Below, in pieces: positions 6,086-7,554 of a stretch of DNA of 7,554 bases. The translations under genes and the position numbers were made by a program. Source of the stretch: Bacillota bacterium (lineage in GTDB: Bacteria; Bacillota; Clostridia; Acetivibrionales; DSM-2933); the NCBI GenBank assembly GCA_030705945.1, contig JAUZPS010000228.1:1-7554 (forward strand). Reading direction: 5' to 3'. Within the stretch, counting starts at the first letter, position 1, and every line of letters starts with the position of its first letter. The notes below the pieces were generated by a model, which was not told where the DNA came from, searched no databases, and worked only from the letters and a program-made list of their open reading frames with translations.

Positions 6086-6970
6086 ATGGAATTCATTACA
6101 GCAAAAACAATCATATCTGGATATTCGGAAAACAACTCATGGTTTGGCAATAACTATAACTTGAATATCTATAAAGGGTGCAGTCATGGCTGCATTTACT
6201 GTGACAGCAGAAGTGAGTGTTACAGAATCGATAATTTTGATAGGGTAAGAGCGAAGGAAAACGCTCTTGCCCTAATTGAGCGTGAGCTTAAGTCAAAGCG
6301 CAAAAAGGGTGTCGTTGGAACAGGCGCTATGAGCGATCCATATAATCCATTTGAAAAAGAATATAAACTTACAAGAGGAGCTTTAGAACTTATTAATCGC
6401 TTAGGGTTTGGAGTATCAATTGCTACAAAAAGCGATTTAATTATTCGGGATATTGATATTTTAAAGGAGATATCAAAACATTCTCCGGTATTGATAAAAA
6501 TTACTGTTACAGCGGCTGATGATACCTTATGTAAGAAGATTGAACCTCATGTATCCACTTCGTCCCAAAGATTTGAAGCAATCAGAGAGCTTTCTCGACA
6601 AGGCATTTTTACAGGAATATTAATGATGCCAATACTTCCTTTTATAGAAGATACTGATGATAATATTAGCAGGATTATTGAACTTGCTTATCAAAGTAGG
6701 GCAAAGTTTATCTATCCTGCATTTGGTGTAACACTGAGGCAAAATCAAAGGGATTGGTATTATAAAAAACTAGATGAAATACTTCCGGCAGTTAAAGAGA
6801 AGTATATTGAAAATTATGGGAGTTCATATGAATGCCATTCGCTTAAGGCAAAGGAATTGTGGGGCTTATTTCAGCATAAATGTAATAAATATGGGATTCT
6901 TTACAAAATGGACGATATAATAAGAGGATATAAGGATTCATATAGAAATACGCAGATTTCATTGTTTTGA
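6086..6970 (+). CDS. SPL-family radical SAM protein
   Basis: 294 residues. The radical SAM cluster motif CSHGCIYC is at 32-39 with Cys32, Cys36, Cys39, preceded by LNIYKG. The GTGAMSDPYNPFEKEY and ALELINRLGFGVSIATKSD stretches and the LMMPILPFIEDTDDN block are typical of the SplB-like (COG1533) group that includes spore photoproduct lyase relatives. The enzyme should bind a [4Fe-4S] cluster and SAM and generate a 5'-deoxyadenosyl radical; the substrate is unknown, and this relative should not be taken as a proven lyase. The protein ends in TQISLF, matching the bacterial beta-clamp-binding pattern QxSLF, which hints at DNA work. A TAG stop directly precedes ATG 6086, fixing this as the earliest start; the ribosome binding site (GAGGAAAAGAGA, 6068-6079) is modest. 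Apparently single-gene, divergent from DUF2935. Confidence 0.9.
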   Translation: MEFITAKTIISGYSENNSWFGNNYNLNIYKGCSHGCIYCDSRSECYRIDNFDRVRAKENALALIERELKSKRKKGVVGTGAMSDPYNPFEKEYKLTRGALELINRLGFGVSIATKSDLIIRDIDILKEISKHSPVLIKITVTAADDTLCKKIEPHVSTSSQRFEAIRELSRQGIFTGILMMPILPFIEDTDDNISRIIELAYQSRAKFIYPAFGVTLRQNQRDWYYKKLDEILPAVKEKYIENYGSSYECHSLKAKELWGLFQHKCNKYGILYKMDDIIRGYKDSYRNTQISLF

Positions 6971-6981
6971 GATATTCAAAT

Positions 6982-7001
6982 AACTATAGAAAGCTATAGT
7001 T
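6982..7001 (+). repeat. 8-bp hairpin behind the radical SAM gene
   Basis: AACTATAG (6982-6989) and CTATAGTT (6994-7001) pair perfectly around an AAAG tetraloop, 12 bases after the stop codon. The placement suits a transcript end, but no T-run follows, so termination is uncertain. Confidence 0.5.
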
Positions 7002-7080
7002 GCTGGAGCATTAAAAAAAGCGCCATTTGAAAAAATTGTAGGTGTAGACTATTTGTTCTCATCTGCTAGCGCTGTAATTT
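6990..7080 (+). pseudogene. possible remnant of a methyltransferase-like gene
   Basis: Open for 29 codons between two stops with no start codon. The translation includes AGALKKAPFEKIVGVDYLF, which resembles the second strand of class I SAM-dependent methyltransferases, where a hydrophobic IVGVD ends in the SAM-binding acidic residue. Nothing recognisable stands before or after it; two stops follow at 7078-7083. It may be a leftover of a decayed or replaced gene, or chance. Confidence 0.2.
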
Positions 7081-7105
7081 AATAGCGACTTAATGCGATT
7101 TGTTG

Positions 7106-7165
7106 CCGGGGTATATATAAAATTTGCAATGGGTACATTATAGATAGTTTGATGCAATACTCCGG
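7106..7165 (+). promoter_or_regulatory. inverted repeat upstream of the rifampin phosphotransferase-like gene
   Basis: CCGGGGTAT (7106-7114) pairs with ATACTCCGG (7157-7165), nine pairs including one G-T, around a 42-base interval. A second TGCA/TGCA pairing (7125-7128 with 7153-7156) nests inside. Its arms are G+C islands in AT-rich DNA, 72 bases before the start codon. It may be an operator or leader structure. The rifamycin-associated element known ahead of such genes in actinobacteria is also an inverted repeat, but I do not claim sequence identity. Confidence 0.35.
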
Positions 7166-7222
7166 TTAATCATTTAATATAGCCTAAAGGATTAAGGCAA
7201 AATTATCAAAGAAGGAATCGCC

Positions 7223-7230
7223 AAAGGAGG
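7223..7230 (+). promoter_or_regulatory. strong ribosome binding site
   Basis: AAAGGAGG stands seven bases before ATG 7238. It decides this start over the out-of-frame ATG at 7234, which is only three bases from the site. Confidence 0.85.
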
Positions 7231-7237
7231 AAGATGT

Positions 7238-7554
7238 ATGAGTTCCTATGCGCTTGGTTTTCAGGACATTGACAAAACAAAACTCATGGTTGTTGGAGGT
7301 AAAGGCGCGAACATGGGGGAACTTTCCAAAATTGAAGGAATACGTGTACCGGATGGCTTTTGTATTTCTACTGAAGCCTTTAAAAGAATCATTGGGGAAA
7401 CGTCCTCTATTAACGAATTGCTTGATCAGTTATCGCTCCTGAAGGTGGGAGACCGTGATAAAATCGGTGAACTTAGCGGGGAGATTCGCAGGGTCATCGA
7501 AGGGATAGCCATCCCTGAAGATATTGGTGAAGAAATCACTTGCTTTCTCTCTAA
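7238..7554 (+). CDS. rph: rifampin phosphotransferase-like (PEP synthase superfamily), 3' end cut by window
   Basis: The frame is open from ATG 7238 to the window edge: 105 residues of a protein family usually near 860-870. The visible part is the start of the ATP-grasp domain: MSSYALGFQDIDKTKLMVVG, then GGKGANMGELSKIEG with the conserved Lys22, then IRVPDGFCISTEAF. The following acidic helix (NELLDQLSLLKVGDRDKIGE) and the IPEDIGEEI stretch resemble what I recall of Bacillus and Listeria rifampin phosphotransferases more than housekeeping PEP synthase or PPDK. Those enzymes use ATP to phosphorylate rifamycins on the ansa bridge, moving phosphate through a swivelling His domain. The rifampin-binding and His domains lie outside the window, so a PEP-synthase relative with another substrate cannot be excluded. 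Strong ribosome binding site and a 267-base leader region with inverted repeats. Confidence 0.75.
   Translation, partial: MSSYALGFQDIDKTKLMVVGGKGANMGELSKIEGIRVPDGFCISTEAFKRIIGETSSINELLDQLSLLKVGDRDKIGELSGEIRRVIEGIAIPEDIGEEITCFLS

Larger units (their letters stand above)
6971..7237. other. intergenic region ahead of the rifampin phosphotransferase-like gene
   Basis: 267 bases without an intact gene. It contains a hairpin at 6982-7001, a 29-codon open stretch that may be a gene remnant (6990-7080), a wide inverted repeat at 7106-7165, and a strong ribosome binding site at 7223-7230. No confident -35/-10 pair; TTGATG near 7149 with an AT-rich hexamer about 18 bases on is a weak candidate. Confidence 0.5.

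Noticed and set aside
7248..7442. 64-codon plus-strand open frame near the right edge
   Set aside because: It is out of frame with the rph-like gene that starts at 7238 and runs off the window; the latter has the ribosome binding site and recognisable ATP-grasp motifs.

Overview
The window reads like low-GC Firmicutes DNA, most likely a clostridial soil or cellulolytic type. The evidence is purine-rich Shine-Dalgarno sites in front of the main genes, AT-rich intergenic DNA, a cell-wall protein with three SLH modules and a Thr/Pro linker, a DUF2935 protein, and a rifampin phosphotransferase-type gene. No rRNA, tRNA, CRISPR array or transposase was seen.

Left block (1-1799, + strand): the 3' end of a DUF1048 gene, an ABC ATPase and an ABC-2 permease lie head to tail with a 4-base overlap and then a zero-base junction. 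This is one operon for a DrrAB-type exporter. It is clearly richer in G+C than the rest: line 721-780 has 38 G/C of 60, line 3241-3300 has 15 of 60. It probably has a different recent history.

Middle block (1800-4985): a very AT-rich gap holds a heptamer repeat, a perfect 19-bp inverted repeat and a promoter-proximal hairpin. It leads into a 794-residue secreted LRR/SLH surface protein. That protein carries two successive cap-plus-LRR units, a beta-rich domain, a Thr/Pro linker and three SLH modules. Downstream are two possible short coupled reading frames of unknown status and a terminator that serves the minus-strand gene.

Right block (4986-7554): a minus-strand DUF2935 gene (duplicated helical, probable metal-binding halves) is divergent from a + strand SPL-family radical SAM gene, whose protein ends in a candidate sliding-clamp-binding motif. 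A 267-base gap with inverted repeats and a possible gene remnant follows. The window ends inside the first third of the ATP-grasp domain of a rifampin phosphotransferase-like gene that has a strong ribosome binding site.

Functionally this is a patchwork: probable drug export at one end, probable rifamycin inactivation at the other, and a surface protein and two metal-dependent proteins between. Nothing shows that the blocks act together, and no clearly new multi-gene defence or biosynthetic system can be supported. The most interesting leads are the clamp motif on the radical SAM protein, the inverted repeat ahead of the rifampin phosphotransferase-like gene, and the cap duplication in the LRR protein.
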